Shown here in pieces: positions 52,240 through 61,159 of a DNA stretch of 64,000 nucleotides; position 1 is the first letter of the stretch, and each line of letters begins with the position of its first letter. The translations under genes and the position numbers were made by a program. Source of the DNA: Prosthecobacter sp. GTDB taxonomy: Bacteria; Verrucomicrobiota; Verrucomicrobiia; Verrucomicrobiales; Verrucomicrobiaceae. The notes beneath the pieces were generated by a model. That model made no database searches and was not told the DNA's origin. It saw only the letters and a program-made list of their open reading frames with translations. The DNA is taken from assembly GCF_014879935.1 (NCBI RefSeq), contig NZ_JACSRD010000284.1, positions 1 to 64,000 on the forward strand. The letters run 5' to 3'.

Positions 52240-53856
52240 CTAAATGCCGCTCATCATGCCGTCGTCGGTCACCTCGATGCGTTCGGCGGCCGGAACCTTC
52301 GGCAGCGCGGGCATGCGCATCATGGTGCCGGTCAGCGCCACGAGGAATCCCGCGCCGTTGGCGATCTCGAAGTCGCGCACGGTGATTTCAAAGCCGCTCG
52401 GACGGCCGCGTTTCTTCGCATCGTCTGAAAGCGAGTCCTGCGTCTTCGCCATGCAGAGCGGCAGTTTATCGAACCCACTGCGGGCAAACAACGCCAGCCG
52501 GGCCTGCGCTTCGCCGGTGAGCTGCACCCCGTCCGCGCCATAGATGCCGGTGGCCACCGCCGTGAGCTTCGCTTCGACGCTTTCGTCGGTTTGATACAGG
52601 AACGGCAGCGGTTTCGACTCCTGCGGCAACGCCGCGAGCACTTTCTCCGCCAGTTGCACGGCTCCATCGCCACCGTGGGCGAAGACATCCGCCGTGGCGC
52701 TCGGAACGCCGCGTGCGGCGCAGAACGCATGCACCAGGGCGATCTCCGCTTCGTCATCGGTGTGAAACTTGTTCAGGGCCACGATCACCGGCCGGTCGAA
52801 TTTCGCCGCGCTGTCGAGATGCGCCGCCAGATTCTCCAGACCGCGGCTCAGCGCGGCCGGATCAGGCTGCGTCAGCGTGTCCAGCGCCGCGCCGCCGTGC
52901 ATTTTCAGCGCACGCACGGTCGCCACGATCACGATGGCCGCCGGTGCCAGGCCGCTCTGACGGCACTTGATGTGCATGAACTTCTCCCCGCCGAGATCGA
53001 AGGCGAATCCGGCCTCCGTGACGGCGAAATCGGCATGCGCCAAAGCCATCCGCGTGGCCAGCACGGAGTTACAACCGTGCGCGATGTTGGCAAACGGACC
53101 GCCATGCAGGAAGGCGGGCACGCCTTCGACGCTTTGCACCAGATTCGGCATCAAGGCCTCCCGCAGCAGCGCCAGCATCGCGCCGGTCACATTGAACCGC
53201 TTCGCGAACACCGGCTCGCCCTCCGGCGTGAAGCCGACCACGATGCGCTCCAGTCGTTTGCGCAGGTCCGGCAGCGATTCGGAGAGGCACAGGATCGCCA
53301 TGATCTCGGACGCGGCGGTGATGTCGAATCCGGAGGCGCGTTCCGTCGGTTTTCCTACGCTGGTGCGGATGCTGCGCAGCGCACGGTCGTTCATGTCCAT
53401 CACACGCTTCCACAGCACACGTTCCGGAGGCAGTGGCGCCGAGCCGAGGTGGAGCTGGTTGTCGATCACTGCGGAGAGCAGGTTGTGCGCGCAGGTGATG
53501 GCGTGGAAGTCGCCGGTAAAGTGCAGATTGATCGCATGCGCGGGACGCACGCTGCTTTTGCCACCGCCGGTCGCGCCGCCTTTGCGGCCAAACACAGGTC
53601 CCATCGACGGCTGACGCAGCGCCAGGGCCACATTCTGCCCCACCTTCTTCAATCCCTGTGCCAGACCGATGGAGACGGTCGTTTTGCCCTCGCCCGCCGG
53701 TGTCGGCGTGATGGCGGAGACAAGGATCAGCTTCCCACGCTGTGGCTTCGATTGCAGCGCCTTCAGGCTGACCTTTGCCATTTCACGGCCGTGGAAGAAC
53801 AAATGATCCGGCTGGATGCCGAGGCTGTCGGCAATGGGAGAAATATCTGCATGCAT
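52240..53856 (-). CDS. fhs: formate-tetrahydrofolate ligase
   Basis: Joins formate to tetrahydrofolate with ATP, making 10-formyl-THF. A 538-residue protein from MHADISPIADSLGIQP; a longer frame is possible but its N-terminus is not family-like. The P-loop is TPTPAGEGKTT near residue 51. RPSMGPVFG-type sequence (LRQPSMGPVFGRKGGATGGG), HADFAVTEAGFAFDLGGEKF and PVIVALNKFHTDDEAE are characteristic. The usual size is about 555 residues. It lies upstream of the peptide ABC operon on the same strand. Confidence 0.95.
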   Translation of the reverse strand: MHADISPIADSLGIQPDHLFFHGREMAKVSLKALQSKPQRGKLILVSAITPTPAGEGKTTVSIGLAQGLKKVGQNVALALRQPSMGPVFGRKGGATGGGKSSVRPAHAINLHFTGDFHAITCAHNLLSAVIDNQLHLGSAPLPPERVLWKRVMDMNDRALRSIRTSVGKPTERASGFDITAASEIMAILCLSESLPDLRKRLERIVVGFTPEGEPVFAKRFNVTGAMLALLREALMPNLVQSVEGVPAFLHGGPFANIAHGCNSVLATRMALAHADFAVTEAGFAFDLGGEKFMHIKCRQSGLAPAAIVIVATVRALKMHGGAALDTLTQPDPAALSRGLENLAAHLDSAAKFDRPVIVALNKFHTDDEAEIALVHAFCAARGVPSATADVFAHGGDGAVQLAEKVLAALPQESKPLPFLYQTDESVEAKLTAVATGIYGADGVQLTGEAQARLALFARSGFDKLPLCMAKTQDSLSDDAKKRGRPSGFEITVRDFEIANGAGFLVALTGTMMRMPALPKVPAAERIEVTDDGMMSGI

Positions 53857-53964
53857 GGGGAGAGAAGCGCGCACGATGGCAAGCCATGGCATGAAGCAAG
53901 GTCTTTTCCAAAACTCCGACGAAGCTTGCCTGCGAAGGCGGCGTTCCTGTAAGCTCCAACGATC

Positions 53965-55557
53965 ATGTCCAGCCGCCGCTCCTTCCTCAAACACGCCAGC
54001 TTCGCCCCCTTCAGCCTGTGGATTCCGCAGGCATTCGCCGGAACTGCCGCGAGTACCAGTCTCCCACGGAGCACACCCATGGCGCAGGGTGTTTCACCGG
54101 AAGGCATCCTCGATTTCCTCGACGCGGTGGAGCAGCAGAAGTTCGAACTTCACAGCCTCATGATGCTGCGGCATGGCAAAGTCATCGCCGAGGGCTGGTG
54201 GGAGCCGTACGGGCCGGAGTTCGTGCACACGATGTACTCGATGAGCAAGAGCTTCACCTCGACCGCGGTCGGATTCGCCGTCGCCGAAGGGAAGATGAGC
54301 GTCGAGGACAAGGTCATCTCGTTTTTCCCGGACGACCTTCCTGCAACCGTGAGCGACAACCTCGCCGCGATGCGTGTGCAGGACCTGCTCACGATGTCCA
54401 CCGGCAATGAGAAGGAGCCGACGCAGACCTGCGTGAAGGAGGAGAACTGGGTGCGCACCTTTCTGGCGCAAAACATCACGCACAAGCCCGGCACACAATT
54501 CATGTACAACAGCGTGGCCACCTACATGTGCTCCGCCATCGTGCAGAAGGTCACTGGAAAGACGGTGCTGGAGTATCTCACGCCGCGTTTGTTTGAGCCG
54601 CTCGCCATTTCTGGCATGAAGTGGGAAACCTGCCCGCGTGGCATCAACACCGGCGGCTGGGGCCTGAGCATCCAGACGGAAGGGCTCGCGAAGTTCGGCC
54701 AGCTCCTGCTGCAAAAAGGAAAGTGGAACGGCAAGCAACTGCTGCCCGCGAAGTGGATCGAGGAGGCGACGCGCTTCCACATCCAGCAGCCGGGTGGCGA
54801 CAAACCAGATCGTCCCAAGGCGAACAACGACTGGCTGCAAGGCTACGGCTACCAGTTCTGGCGCTGCCAGGGCACTGCCTTCCGTGGCGATGGCGCCTTC
54901 GGCCAGTTCACCATTGTTTTGCCGGATCAGGACGCGGTGATCGTGATGACGAGCGAGAACAAAAACATGCAGGGCCAGCTCGACCTCGTGTGGAAGCACC
55001 TGCTGCCTGCCTTTGGCGAGACGCCGCCGGCACCCAAGTTCGGTGGCACCGACTTCACCCCAGCCAACCCCGGTGATGCGATCCTGGAGCTCCAGCAACG
55101 CCTGAAAGGCCTGAAGTTGCCTCTGCCTGCCGGATCCAAGACCTCCCCGCTGGCAAAAAACCGCCGCTACAAGCTGGCTGCGAACGATCTGGGCCTCGCC
55201 GAGGCCGGTTTCGAATTCGCGGGTGACACCTGCACGTTCATCGCTGAAGACCGTCGCATCGTTTGCGCCCTGTCCGGCTGGAACCGCACTCAAACGGCCT
55301 TTCCCGGCACACCTCCGCGTCTGATCTCTGGAGGCAAGCCCAAGGAGCCCTTCACCTCGAAGATCGCCGCCCACGCCACCTGGAAGGACGATCAAACCCT
55401 GCTGCTCACCTGGCGTCACTACGAGACACCGCACAGCGACACACTGACCTGCAAATTCGAGGGCGACAACGTCACGATCACCTTCCTCAACAGCATCACC
55501 GCGATGAACCCGAAAGCCAAGGACCCCCGTGCCCCGCTGAAAGGGCAGGTCAGTTGA
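53965..55557 (+). CDS. Tat-exported beta-lactamase-family serine hydrolase
   Basis: A 530-residue protein. MSSRRSFLKHASFAPFSLWI is a Tat-type signal (RRSFLK). SxxK is S92-M-S-K95 in HTMYSMSKSFTSTAVGFAV. A tyrosine motif follows in QFMYNSVATYMCSAIVQKV. The C-terminal 170 residues form a lipocalin- or beta-sandwich-like domain (NRRYKLAANDLGLAEAGFEF). It is like the esterase/beta-lactamase (class C) family. The last 8 bases overlap the convergent lactonase gene. Confidence 0.9.
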   Translation: MSSRRSFLKHASFAPFSLWIPQAFAGTAASTSLPRSTPMAQGVSPEGILDFLDAVEQQKFELHSLMMLRHGKVIAEGWWEPYGPEFVHTMYSMSKSFTSTAVGFAVAEGKMSVEDKVISFFPDDLPATVSDNLAAMRVQDLLTMSTGNEKEPTQTCVKEENWVRTFLAQNITHKPGTQFMYNSVATYMCSAIVQKVTGKTVLEYLTPRLFEPLAISGMKWETCPRGINTGGWGLSIQTEGLAKFGQLLLQKGKWNGKQLLPAKWIEEATRFHIQQPGGDKPDRPKANNDWLQGYGYQFWRCQGTAFRGDGAFGQFTIVLPDQDAVIVMTSENKNMQGQLDLVWKHLLPAFGETPPAPKFGGTDFTPANPGDAILELQQRLKGLKLPLPAGSKTSPLAKNRRYKLAANDLGLAEAGFEFAGDTCTFIAEDRRIVCALSGWNRTQTAFPGTPPRLISGGKPKEPFTSKIAAHATWKDDQTLLLTWRHYETPHSDTLTCKFEGDNVTITFLNSITAMNPKAKDPRAPLKGQVS

Positions 55558-56608
55558 GTTTCACACTCATCACCCACGCGGGTCCCTTGCCGCAGTCGTA
55601 GGTTTTGAGCGGCGTCAGCGCCCCTGTTTCAGCATCACGCCGGAAGACGATGAGCCTGTGCGATCCTTCACCGGCGGACACGACGAAGCCATCGCCGGGA
55701 ACGAGGCAGAAGGAGCGTGGTGTCTTCTCCGTCGATGTCTGGCCGTGGGCGGTGAGCGTGCCGTTTTCCGCGTTCACGGAGAAAACGGCGAGGCTGTCGT
55801 GGCCGCGGTTTGAGGCATAGACGAAGCGCCCATCGGCACTGACGTGGATATCGGCGCAGGAGCCTTTGTCACGCCAGTCCTCCGGCACAGTAGGCACGCT
55901 CTGACGGGCTTGCAGCGTTCCCTTCCCCGCATCGTAATCGCACAACGTCACGCTCTTGCCCTGCTCGTTGACGAAGTAGGCCCACTTGCCGTTTGGATGA
56001 AACTGCATGTGCCGCGGGCCCTCGCCCGCGCCGCCGGGCAGATGCGGTGGCGTGTTGCGCGTGAGCGTGCCGGCCTGCGCATCAAAGCGGAGCTGCTCCA
56101 CCTTGTTCAGCTCGCCCACATGCGGAACGAAGGCGAAGCGGTTCGCCGGATCGGTCTGGATGCAATGCGCCTTCTTGCCGGTTTCGAGCGTCACGACCGG
56201 CAGACCGGTCACGCGGCCGTTTTGGATCGCGGACAATCCGACGACACCTTCGCTGTATGACGCGGCGAGCAACCAGCGGCCCGTTTTATCAGCGAAAACG
56301 TAGGCCGCATTGAAACCGGCATCCGCGAAGGTCGCGTTCGACAGCGCTCCGGTCTTCGCATCGATATCGAGCGTGGCAAATTGCTTCGCTGATCGCACCG
56401 AGGCATACAAATGCCGTTGATCTGGGCTCAGCGTGAGGCTGCCCGGTGCTCCCGGGAGAGCGATTTCGCCCTGGCGGGTCAGTTCCCCCGTCGATTCATC
56501 GAGCGACCACACTGCGATGCGTTTTTCAATGCTTTCGGAGACGTAAACAACGGCCTGTCCGGCGAATGCCGAAGTGGTGAGACAGAGAAGTGCGAGGAGG
56601 CTTTTCAT
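55550..56608 (-). CDS. secreted lactonase-like beta-propeller (YbhE type)
   Basis: A 352-residue protein from MKSLLALLCLTTSAFAGQ (signal peptide). The seven-bladed propeller of the 6-phosphogluconolactonase/YbhE family is indicated by IAVWSLDESTGELTRQGEIA, PGSLTLSPDQRHLYASVRS, GEGPRHMQFHPNGKWAYFVN and SADGRFVYASNRGHDSLAVF. It is secreted, so the lactone substrate is probably extracellular, or the protein only binds sugars. It is the third gene of a sulfite-oxidase, sulfatase, lactonase run, 10 bp after the sulfatase stop. Confidence 0.9.
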   Translation of the reverse strand: MKSLLALLCLTTSAFAGQAVVYVSESIEKRIAVWSLDESTGELTRQGEIALPGAPGSLTLSPDQRHLYASVRSAKQFATLDIDAKTGALSNATFADAGFNAAYVFADKTGRWLLAASYSEGVVGLSAIQNGRVTGLPVVTLETGKKAHCIQTDPANRFAFVPHVGELNKVEQLRFDAQAGTLTRNTPPHLPGGAGEGPRHMQFHPNGKWAYFVNEQGKSVTLCDYDAGKGTLQARQSVPTVPEDWRDKGSCADIHVSADGRFVYASNRGHDSLAVFSVNAENGTLTAHGQTSTEKTPRSFCLVPGDGFVVSAGEGSHRLIVFRRDAETGALTPLKTYDCGKGPAWVMSVKLN

Positions 56609-56618
56609 GGAGGTTCTT

Positions 56619-58517
56619 CTATTCGCCGAGCACACCAATCTCCGCCGCGCTGGCGAGTTCGCCTTCGGGGCGGTGCTCGGAGAGGATGCGGAGGAGGACG
56701 TAGCGGCCGGTGGTGGGGGCGCAGTCGAGGGTTTGCGGTGTTTTGATCTTTTTGAGCGTCGATTTGACGGCGGGGGAACCGAAGGCGTCGGCGCTGTTGC
56801 TGATGGCGAATTCCACATCCTTCGCCGCGCCGTTCCAGCCGCCGTCCTGGCGTCCGAGATAGACGAATCCGCGAATGCGATGCGGTGAGCCGAGATCAAT
56901 TACAAGCTCGTGCGGGGGTGGCGCGGTGCCGCCGCTGAACTTCGAGTGCCAGAGCGTGTCGGGATCGCCGTCGATGGCGTTGGCGGCGTATTTGCCATTG
57001 CCGGTGTTCTCGCTGCTGGCGCGGACGATTTTCCAATCCTTGTTCGGCAGCAGGCCATCGACGGGCATCGCCCCGGCTTTCTTGGCGCCTTTTTTCTTCA
57101 CGCCGCCGGGTGAGGCTTCGAGCGTGGTGTCGTCTTGCTTGCCAAACTTCGCGCGGCGATCTCGCTCGTGGCGGTCAGTGCGGGTGAAGGTGCCTTCGCG
57201 GATGGGTTCGTGGGCTTTTTCGGCGAGTGCGATGAGTTTGGCGAGCACGTCGGGCTTCGCGGCGGCGAGGTCTTTGGACTCGGCGGGATCCGCGGCGAGG
57301 TCGTAGAGTTCCCACTTGGCGTTTTGCTTTGTGCGAACGGCACGCCAGGTGCCCTGGCGGATGGCGGTCCAGCCATTGATCTCCCAATAGAGATACGCGT
57401 GCTGCTTTTGCTCCGCGTTTTTGCCGAGCAGCGTGGGCAGGATGGAAATGCCGTCGATGTCCACCGGCGCGGTGGCTCCGGTGGCTTCAGCGACGGTTGG
57501 CATCACGTCCGGGAAGTAGCCGAGATGCTCACTGACGCTGCCGGGGGCGATCTTGCCGGGCCAGCGGGCGATGAAGGGGATGCGCACGCCGCCTTCGTAG
57601 AGCGTGCCTTTGTTGCCGCGATACTCGATGCCGGTGTCCGGGTGTTTGTTTCCGCTGTGAACGCCACGCGGATGGTCTTGCGATTTGAAGTAGTCGTTCG
57701 CTCCGTTGTCGCCGCTGAAGAAGACGAGCGTGTTGCCGTCGATGCCGAGCCCTTGGAGCAGCGCGAGCATTTCACCGACCTGGCGGTCGATCATGGTGAC
57801 CATGGCGGCGTAGCGTCGTGCGTCCTCCGGCCACGGCTGGTCTTTGTAGAGAGCCCACGCGGGATCGCTGTCCGGGATGTCGAAGTTCCCGTGCGGCGGC
57901 GTGTAGGGCAGGTAGGCGAAGAAGGGCTGCCGCGCATGATCGCGGATGAACTTCATCGCGGCGTCATGGATGACGTAGTGCGAATAGGTCTCGCCCTGGC
58001 TGCCGCCGTTGTTGCCTTTGAGCGGCACTTCCTCGCTGTTTTGAATGAGATACGGCGGGTAGTAGGTGTGTGCGTGGACCTGGTCGTAGTAGCCGAGGAA
58101 GGTGTCGAAGCCGTGCTTCTCCGGCACGCCGGTGGAGTCGCGTCCGCCGTTGCCCCATTTGCCAAAACCGCCCGTGGCATAGCCTAGCGGCTTCAAGATG
58201 GACGCGATGGTGGCCTCGTCCGCCCGCAACGGCGTGCCACCGCCATTCGCCCGCACACTGGTGTGGCCGCTGTGCTTGCCGGTGAGGAAGCAACAACGCG
58301 TCGGGGCGCACACGGACGATCCTGCGAACATGTTTTTGAAGACGATGCCCTCCGCCGCCATGCGGTCGATATTCGGCGTGCGGATGTTTTTTCCTCCCAT
58401 GAACGCCGGCTCGTGGTAGCCGAGCTCGTCGGCCATGAGGTAGATGACGTTCGGCGGAGCCGAAAATGACGAAGGCAGAATGAGGAATGACGAAAGGACG
58501 AGAGCGAGGAATTTCAT
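56619..58517 (-). CDS. arylsulfatase-type sulfatase with C-terminal discoidin-like domain
   Basis: A 632-residue protein from MKFLALVLSSFLILPSS, a signal peptide whose codons overlap a short repeat. The formylglycine motif is C70-A-P-T-R74, followed by CCFLTGKHSGH. Metal site: MADELGYHEP (D30, E31), and SGDNGANDYF later. A C-terminal domain (KIVRASSENTGNGKYAANAI, then GSPHRIRGFVYLGRQDGG) resembles an F5/8 discoidin-like domain binding sugars. It should remove sulfate from a sulfated glycan. The start overlaps the sulfite-oxidase stop by four bases. Confidence 0.93.
   Translation of the reverse strand: MKFLALVLSSFLILPSSFSAPPNVIYLMADELGYHEPAFMGGKNIRTPNIDRMAAEGIVFKNMFAGSSVCAPTRCCFLTGKHSGHTSVRANGGGTPLRADEATIASILKPLGYATGGFGKWGNGGRDSTGVPEKHGFDTFLGYYDQVHAHTYYPPYLIQNSEEVPLKGNNGGSQGETYSHYVIHDAAMKFIRDHARQPFFAYLPYTPPHGNFDIPDSDPAWALYKDQPWPEDARRYAAMVTMIDRQVGEMLALLQGLGIDGNTLVFFSGDNGANDYFKSQDHPRGVHSGNKHPDTGIEYRGNKGTLYEGGVRIPFIARWPGKIAPGSVSEHLGYFPDVMPTVAEATGATAPVDIDGISILPTLLGKNAEQKQHAYLYWEINGWTAIRQGTWRAVRTKQNAKWELYDLAADPAESKDLAAAKPDVLAKLIALAEKAHEPIREGTFTRTDRHERDRRAKFGKQDDTTLEASPGGVKKKGAKKAGAMPVDGLLPNKDWKIVRASSENTGNGKYAANAIDGDPDTLWHSKFSGGTAPPPHELVIDLGSPHRIRGFVYLGRQDGGWNGAAKDVEFAISNSADAFGSPAVKSTLKKIKTPQTLDCAPTTGRYVLLRILSEHRPEGELASAAEIGVLGE
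58462..58500. repeat. short repeat of the MTNDE family in a signal peptide
   Basis: aaaatgacgaaggcag, then gaatgaggaatgacgaaagg. It shares aatgacgaaggcag with the ispG element (5915-5929). It encodes the sulfatase signal residues around SSFLILPSSFS. Confidence 0.55.
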
Positions 58518-59704
58518 GTGATGGTGAACGTGCGGACCTGGATGCCGTTTTTGCCGCTCTTCTGAATGCTGCGCGGCTCGGGCTGGGCGAAGCCGTTCAG
58601 GTCGATGGTTCGGGCGCGGACTTCGTATTTGCCGGGCTTCAGATCGCGCAGGGCGGTGCTGAATCCAACCATGCTGTGGCGCAAGGGCCATGAGAGGGGT
58701 TTTCCGGTCGTTTTGTCGAAGCCAAGGATGTCCTGCGGCTTCACACCAGCGGGGAGCACGTTTTTCCAATCGGGCGGGGCATCGAGCGGCGCGGGCTTCC
58801 ACTCGGCTTGTTGCCATTCGGGCGAGTTTTCGGCCAAAACGGATCCCGCAGGCCGCAGCCACGTCTCGACATGCGAGAGGCCGGAAAGGCCGCTGATGGC
58901 CCAACCTCCGACATGGGCCGTTTTTCCGCTCACGACGACGTCATCGAGATACGCGGCGGTTTTGAGGTGCGACTCGGGGTCGTTGTTTTTCTCCGCGTAG
59001 GTGTCGTTGGCCCGATGATCGTTCGTGAGGCGTATGTGCTGGAGCCATTTGATGGATTTGAAGCCGTGCGCCCATGGCACGACCATGCGCACGGGGCCGC
59101 CGCGCTCGAGGTTGATGGGCTGGCCGTTGAGCTTGTAGGCGAGAAACACGGGCAGATCGCCCGGCGCGGTCTCCATGACCTGCGTGTAGCTGAGCGAGGA
59201 CTGGAAGCGCTGCTTCGGGTCGTCGTTGTGAAAGCCCCAGAAATAAATGCGGCGCACGTTCGACATCACGCCGCAGAGCCGCAGCACATCACGCAGCGGC
59301 ACGCCCTCCCACAGGCCCTGGCCGAGCGGTGTGGCGATGTTCAGGCACTGCATGGCCTTCAAAAACAGGACTCGATGCTTTTTGCCCAGCTCGAGGAGCT
59401 GCGCGTAGTCGAGCGTGACGGCTTTTGCGATCTGCGCCTTCTGCGTGACGAGTGCATCGGTGAATTCATCCGCACTGATTTCGAGCCGCCACGTCTCCGG
59501 CGTGAGCTTCGCCCTCAGCAAAGCCTCGCCAGTGAGCGAATGCGGCTTTGGCGTGCCGCGGGAGACATCTTCAAAGTCGTCCGCGGCGGTGAGAAACGGG
59601 CGCGGTTTGATCGCCGCAGGTTCCTCGGCGTGGATGGAGGTCTGCATCGCGGCGAGCGATCCGATGCCGAGTTTCACGGCCTGGCGGCGGGAGATGGGGC
59701 TCAT
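58514..59704 (-). CDS. sulfite-oxidase-family molybdopterin protein, Tat-exported
   Basis: A 396-residue protein from MSPISRRQAVKLGIGSLAA, a Tat signal. The molybdenum-binding cysteine is C120 in FLKAMQCLN, followed by GQGLWEGVPLRDVLRLCGVM, which matches the SoxC/sulfite-oxidase pattern. The C-terminal dimerisation domain is visible in VSGKTAHVGGWAISGLSGLS and LKPGKYEVRARTIDLNGFAQ. It probably oxidises sulfite or a similar oxyanion in the periplasm. It overlaps the sulfatase gene by four bases, so the two are coupled. No cytochrome partner is adjacent. Confidence 0.9.
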   Translation of the reverse strand: MSPISRRQAVKLGIGSLAAMQTSIHAEEPAAIKPRPFLTAADDFEDVSRGTPKPHSLTGEALLRAKLTPETWRLEISADEFTDALVTQKAQIAKAVTLDYAQLLELGKKHRVLFLKAMQCLNIATPLGQGLWEGVPLRDVLRLCGVMSNVRRIYFWGFHNDDPKQRFQSSLSYTQVMETAPGDLPVFLAYKLNGQPINLERGGPVRMVVPWAHGFKSIKWLQHIRLTNDHRANDTYAEKNNDPESHLKTAAYLDDVVVSGKTAHVGGWAISGLSGLSHVETWLRPAGSVLAENSPEWQQAEWKPAPLDAPPDWKNVLPAGVKPQDILGFDKTTGKPLSWPLRHSMVGFSTALRDLKPGKYEVRARTIDLNGFAQPEPRSIQKSGKNGIQVRTFTIT

Positions 59705-59836
59705 CGTGGGAAAAAGTGCGCTCTCGAGAACGGTCGCGCCCTCGCCGACTTGCGAGGGAGTTGTCGGCTTCTGGCCCGTCATCTGCTGCAACAAATCGCG
59801 CTTTTCGCTCGTTCAACTGCCACCCCCAAACCCCTC

Positions 59837-61093
59837 ATGAATCGTCGTCATTTCCTTCTCAGTTCGATTGGCACCACGCTGGCGTTGCCGAGCATGTCTT
59901 CTCTCATCGCCAAAGATGCGGTGAAGGCCGCAAAAGGCGCGGGCATGGGCGCTCGGCGCTTTGTGGCGATCGGAAATCTGCTCGGCTACCAGACGAAGAG
60001 CCTGTTTCCGACGACACAGGGCCGAAATTACGAGAAGACGACGCTGCTGGAGCCGCTGTGGGATATTCGCGACAAGATGACCGTCTTCCGCGGCCTCGAT
60101 CACGGTGTGAAGGGCGGGCATTTCGCGGTGCATTCGTTCCTTTCTGGCGTGCTGCACTCGGAGGCGCAAAATCGCCCGGATGGCAATGTGACCATCGACC
60201 AGTTCCTCGCGGACGAGGTGGGCTTTGAGACGCGGTTTCCATCGCTCACGGTTGGTTCGGAGGGAGGCATCCATGGCGGCTGCCAGATCGCGTGGACGAA
60301 GTCGGGCGTGCGTGTGCCGCCAGTGACGAATCCGGCCGAGTTGTTCGAAAAACTCTTCATCAGCGACTCGCCGGAGCGTCAGGCACGTCGCGCACAGGAG
60401 AACAAGGTGCAAGCGTCCATCCTCGACTCCGTTTTGGACGAGGCGAACCGCCTTTCCAAGAAGGTGAACCAGGAGGACAAGGCCAAGCTCGACGAATACC
60501 TGACCTCCGTGCGCGATGTGGAAAAGCGCCTCGAACTGCGCCAGCGCTGGACGAACCAGCCGAAGCCGAAAGCGCCCTTCGACAAGCCCGCGAACCGCAA
60601 CGCCGTGGAAGACATCCCGCTGATGTATGATCTCATCGCGCTCGCTTTGCAGACGGACAGCACGCGCATCGCCACCTTCGAGATCGGCGGCGATTTCTCT
60701 CCGCAGCATCTCGGCATCAAAAAAGACTGGCACGGCCTCTCGCATCACGGCAACGACCCCGAGGCCATCGCCGACCTCATCACGCTGGAGAAGTATCAGA
60801 TCGAGCATTTCGGCAAGTTCGTGACCCGCCTCGCGAAGATGAACGACGGCGAGCGCACCTTGCTCGACTCGACCACCGTGCTTTTCGGCAGCGGCATGGG
60901 CGATGGCAACTCGCACAAGAACACCGACCTGCCCATCCTCCTCGCCGGCGGCGGCTACAAGCACGGCGAATTCCGCGAAGTCCCCCGCGAAGGCATCAAC
61001 AAGGTGCCCCTGTGCAATCTCTTCGTCGATATCGCCCAGAAGATGGGCGTCGAAACCGATTCGTTTGGCAGCAGCACGGGACGTTTCGCGTGA
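59837..61093 (+). CDS. DUF1552 protein (Tat-type)
   Basis: A 418-residue protein. MNRRHFLLSSIGTTLALPS is a Tat-like signal. The family pattern is clear: FVAIGNLLGYQTKSLFPTTQ, SFLSGVLHSEAQNRPDGNVT, TIDQFLADEVG, KKDWHGLSHHGNDPEAIADL and TVLFGSGMGDGNSHKNTDLP. DUF1552 is a relative of DUF1501. It is usually encoded next to a DUF1592-type cytochrome, and one follows here after a DUF3800 gene. Confidence 0.93.
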   Translation: MNRRHFLLSSIGTTLALPSMSSLIAKDAVKAAKGAGMGARRFVAIGNLLGYQTKSLFPTTQGRNYEKTTLLEPLWDIRDKMTVFRGLDHGVKGGHFAVHSFLSGVLHSEAQNRPDGNVTIDQFLADEVGFETRFPSLTVGSEGGIHGGCQIAWTKSGVRVPPVTNPAELFEKLFISDSPERQARRAQENKVQASILDSVLDEANRLSKKVNQEDKAKLDEYLTSVRDVEKRLELRQRWTNQPKPKAPFDKPANRNAVEDIPLMYDLIALALQTDSTRIATFEIGGDFSPQHLGIKKDWHGLSHHGNDPEAIADLITLEKYQIEHFGKFVTRLAKMNDGERTLLDSTTVLFGSGMGDGNSHKNTDLPILLAGGGYKHGEFREVPREGINKVPLCNLFVDIAQKMGVETDSFGSSTGRFA

Positions 61094-61159
61094 TGTCGAG
61101 CGGCTTCGATTGCTCGGTCACGCCGACACCATGACCCAGGTCGCTGCTTGCGAAACTTC

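Noticed and set aside
52591-53952. 453-codon plus-strand frame over fhs
   Set aside because: Antisense to fhs, which has a P-loop and other family motifs; composition is rich in His, Arg and Gln.
58808-59836. In-frame extension of the DUF1552 gene upstream of 59837
   Set aside because: It lies antisense to the sulfite-oxidase gene and would hide the Tat signal of the DUF1552 protein.
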